Source of the DNA: Clostridium paridis
GTDB taxonomy: Bacteria > Bacillota > Clostridia > Clostridiales > Clostridiaceae
Direction of reading: 5' to 3'
DNA length: 64,000 bases
NCBI RefSeq assembly: GCF_016765615.1
Contig: NZ_JAESWA010000024.1
Coordinates: forward strand, 62,001 to 126,000
Of the stretch, positions 61,767-64,000 are shown piece after piece. Position numbers and translations under genes: made by a program. The notes beneath the pieces were generated by a model, which was not told the origin of the DNA, ran no database searches, and saw only the letters and a program-made list of their open reading frames with translations. The stretch's first letter is position 1, and each line of letters starts with the position of its first letter.

Positions 61767-63902
61767 TTAACTAAATAAAGCTACGAAAACTAATGTTATT
61801 GTACTAATTAGCTTAATTAATACATGAAGTGATGGACCTGCTGTATCTTTAAATGGATCTCCCACTGTATCTCCTACCACACTTGCTTTATGAGCCTCTG
61901 ACTTCTTTCCTCCAAAACTTCCTAATTCTATATATTTCTTTGCATTATCCCATGCACCACCTGCATTATTTAGAAACAACGCCATTACAACACCTGCTAT
62001 TGTACTTATCATTAAAAATCCACCTGCTGCTTCTTTTCCTAATAAAACTCCCACTAGTACTGGTGTTGTTATTACTAGTATTCCTGGAAGAACCATTTCC
62101 TTAAGAGCTCCTTTTGTAACTATATCAACACACCTAGCATAATCAGGTTTTGCTTTTCCTTCCATAATTCCAGGAATCTCTTTAAATTGCCTTCTTACCT
62201 CTACTATAATGTATTGAGCTGCTCTTCCAACTGCTCTAATAGCTGTTGAGCTAAATAGAAACACTAACATAACTCCAATAAATCCAGCAATAAATACTTC
62301 TGGTTTACCAATATCAATTGAATACCATGATTCTAACGGCTTTCCTAATATACTTTTTACCTGATCTAGGTATGCTGAGAATAACAAGAATGTAGCTAAT
62401 GCAGCTGATCCTACAGCATAACCTTTAGTTAGTGCCTTTGTAGTGTTACCACATGCATCTAATCTATCTGTTACTAGTCTTACCTCTTCTGAAGCCCCTG
62501 ACATTTCTGCTATACCTCCAGCATTATCAGTTATAGGTCCAAAGGTATCCATTGCAAGAATAAATGCACAAGTTGATAACATTCCCATTGTTGCAATGGC
62601 AGTTCCATATAATCCAGCATTAGGAATATTACCAAGAGCCGCATTCCCAAGCTTATATGAAGTAAAAATAGCAATGGATATAAATAGTACAGGCAATGCT
62701 GTTGATTCCATACCCATAGATATACCAGTTATAATATTTGTAGCTGGACCAGTTTCACAAGATTTTGCTATTTCTTTTACCGGTCTATTATTCACTGATG
62801 TGTAGTAGTTAGTCAAAAGAACAAATGCATAACCTAAAACTATTCCTGTTACTGCACATCCATAAAGCATCCAAGTGTTAACTTCACTTCCATCTGGAAG
62901 AGTTCCAGTTAACATGTATCTTACATTAAAGATTAGGAATATAAGAACTAATATAGTGGTAATTCCATAACCTTTATTAAGTTCCTTCATTGGGTCTTCA
63001 TCTTCATTCTTAACTTTTACAAAAGCTATTCCCACTATAGACGCAATTATCCCTAATGCACGTGCTACAAGAGGAAACAAAATTCCCTTAACTCCAAATA
63101 TAGGATATAGGGCTACCCCTAGTATCATAGCTCCAACATTTTCTGCAGCTGTTGATTCAAATAAATCTGCACCTCTGCCTGCGCAGTCACCAACATTATC
63201 TCCAACTAAATCTGCTATAACTGCTGGATTTCTTGGATCATCTTCTGGAATTCCAGCTTCAACTTTACCTACTAAATCTGCTCCTACGTCAGCAGCCTTT
63301 GTATAAATTCCTCCACCTAATTGTGCAAATAACGCAACTAAAGAAGCTCCAAATCCAAAACCAACTATGAGTGATGGCGCCTCTTTTATTAGAGTATCAT
63401 TCCCTGATGCTCCTCCAAATAATAAAAACAATGTTGAAACTCCAAATAACGATAAGGTAGTTACAGCTAGTCCAGTAATTGCACCACCTCTGAACGCTAT
63501 CTGTAAAGCTTTATTTAAACCCTTTCTTGCCCCCTCTGCTGTTCTTACATTACAATTAACAGTCATATACATGCCTATATAGCCTGATATAGCTGAACAT
63601 AAAGCACCCATAACAAATGCTACTCCAGTATGCCATGCTATGCTGGTAGCGTCACTACTTCCCTTTGATAAATTAGCAAAATAATTAGCTCCTGTAATTA
63701 TAATAAGAACTATTATAGCTATTAAAGCAATAGTTTTATATTGTCTCTTTAAAAAAGCCATTGCTCCTTCTTTAATAGCATTAGATATCTCTTGCATCTT
63801 AGGGTTTCCTTTTTCTTGCTTAAAAATGTACTTTGACAGAATAATAATAGCTAGTACTGCAATTATCGTAACCCCGTAAATTATACCAAAATAGATAGTC
63901 AT
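61767..63902 (-). CDS. hppA: Membrane-bound ion-pumping pyrophosphatase
   Basis: A 711-residue integral membrane pyrophosphatase with about 16 helices. The PPi site is seen in GGGIYTKAADVGADLVGKVE (DVGADLVGK), DDPRNPAVIADLVGDNVGDCAGRGADLFES, DTFGPITDNAGGIAEM and the C-terminal GDTVGDPFKDTAGPSLH. The segment GNTTKALTKG has Lys where K+-dependent enzymes have Ala, suggesting a K+-independent proton pump. ATG 63902 is better spaced than ATG 63911, which touches the AAAAGGGG site. It recovers energy from PPi, useful for a fermenter. Confidence 0.96.
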   Translation of the reverse strand: MTIYFGIIYGVTIIAVLAIIILSKYIFKQEKGNPKMQEISNAIKEGAMAFLKRQYKTIALIAIIVLIIITGANYFANLSKGSSDATSIAWHTGVAFVMGALCSAISGYIGMYMTVNCNVRTAEGARKGLNKALQIAFRGGAITGLAVTTLSLFGVSTLFLLFGGASGNDTLIKEAPSLIVGFGFGASLVALFAQLGGGIYTKAADVGADLVGKVEAGIPEDDPRNPAVIADLVGDNVGDCAGRGADLFESTAAENVGAMILGVALYPIFGVKGILFPLVARALGIIASIVGIAFVKVKNEDEDPMKELNKGYGITTILVLIFLIFNVRYMLTGTLPDGSEVNTWMLYGCAVTGIVLGYAFVLLTNYYTSVNNRPVKEIAKSCETGPATNIITGISMGMESTALPVLFISIAIFTSYKLGNAALGNIPNAGLYGTAIATMGMLSTCAFILAMDTFGPITDNAGGIAEMSGASEEVRLVTDRLDACGNTTKALTKGYAVGSAALATFLLFSAYLDQVKSILGKPLESWYSIDIGKPEVFIAGFIGVMLVFLFSSTAIRAVGRAAQYIIVEVRRQFKEIPGIMEGKAKPDYARCVDIVTKGALKEMVLPGILVITTPVLVGVLLGKEAAGGFLMISTIAGVVMALFLNNAGGAWDNAKKYIELGSFGGKKSEAHKASVVGDTVGDPFKDTAGPSLHVLIKLISTITLVFVALFS

Positions 63903-64000
63903 GATTAACATCCCCTTTTAATAAGATTACTTCTTTGACGTTTTCATAAATACAAAAAGATACTTCATTCTAGCTCTCAAAGCAACCTTACGCAGAGGCA
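63903..64000 (-). other. Leader of hppA at the window edge
   Basis: 98 bases upstream of hppA hold its ribosome binding site. The distal end (TGCCTCTGCGTAAGGTTGC on the minus strand) is more GC-rich than the surroundings and could belong to a structured leader or to a neighbouring gene cut by the window edge. Nothing more can be said. Confidence 0.3.

Noticed and set aside
63940-64000. Riboswitch in the hppA leader
   Set aside because: Only about 60 bases are visible and no conserved core was recognised.

Overview
The window is chromosomal DNA of a low-GC, Gram-positive, strictly anaerobic firmicute, most likely Clostridium sensu stricto. The support is the very AT-rich intergenic DNA, strong AGGAGG-type ribosome binding sites, frequent TTG starts, a Rex repressor next to a Rex operator, an [FeFe]-hydrogenase maturase (HydE), glycyl-radical enzymology, an LPxTG wall-anchored protein, a T-box upstream of thrS and an S-box upstream of metY. 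I do not name a species. I see no phage, plasmid, transposase gene, rRNA or CRISPR array.

Layout. 1-4.9 kb: Rex, ferritin, and a metal-regulated CadC/CadA-type efflux operon; a short independent non-coding RNA with a consensus promoter lies between ferritin and CadA. 4.9-10.2 kb: an ABC exporter with a structured leader, three small uncharacterised genes (two are membrane-anchored proteins with degenerate Mrr-like domains) set among inverted-repeat elements, a DUF554 protein and a lone IIB-like protein. 10.4-15.2 kb: glycyl radical enzyme, activase and fructose-6-phosphate-aldolase-like operon, with a divergent DeoR regulator. 15.3-27.9 kb: a 2515-residue wall-anchored GH3-CBM-GH30 glycosidase, a sugar-binding lipoprotein and a divergent YesM/YesN two-component system; these look like one sensing and degradation locus. 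27.9-32.2 kb: ManC, HydE, a membrane protein and an MFS transporter. 32.4-37.7 kb: a 58-residue small protein and an ABC-2 exporter with its LuxR-type two-component system. 37.8-41.1 kb: a secreted RsiV-like protein, a polysaccharide deacetylase and a second kinase/CheY pair. 41.2-46.5 kb: a complete beta-glucoside PTS operon (GH1, IIB, IIC, ROK kinase, IIA) with an RpiR regulator and a perfect cre site in the promoter. 46.6-48.6 kb: five tRNA genes in two clusters, interrupted by an unknown gene and an HNH protein; a second candidate non-coding RNA follows. 50.2-56.1 kb: thrS, hom, metY with their RNA regulators, and 5-formyl-THF cyclo-ligase. 56.1-58.5 kb: an aromatic/sulfonate/pyrimidine-type ABC importer. 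58.7-64 kb: small proteins, an RmlD-like reductase, a HAD phosphatase and a membrane pyrophosphatase.

How the genes work together. Much of the window concerns carbohydrate capture: outside the cell (GH3/GH30 enzyme, deacetylase), transport (PTS), and intracellular fermentation (glycyl-radical pathway, redox control by Rex, hydrogenase maturation). Most two-component systems lie beside the genes they probably control. Starts were moved from the longest open frame to the best ribosome binding site where the sequence supported it; each case is stated in the entry.
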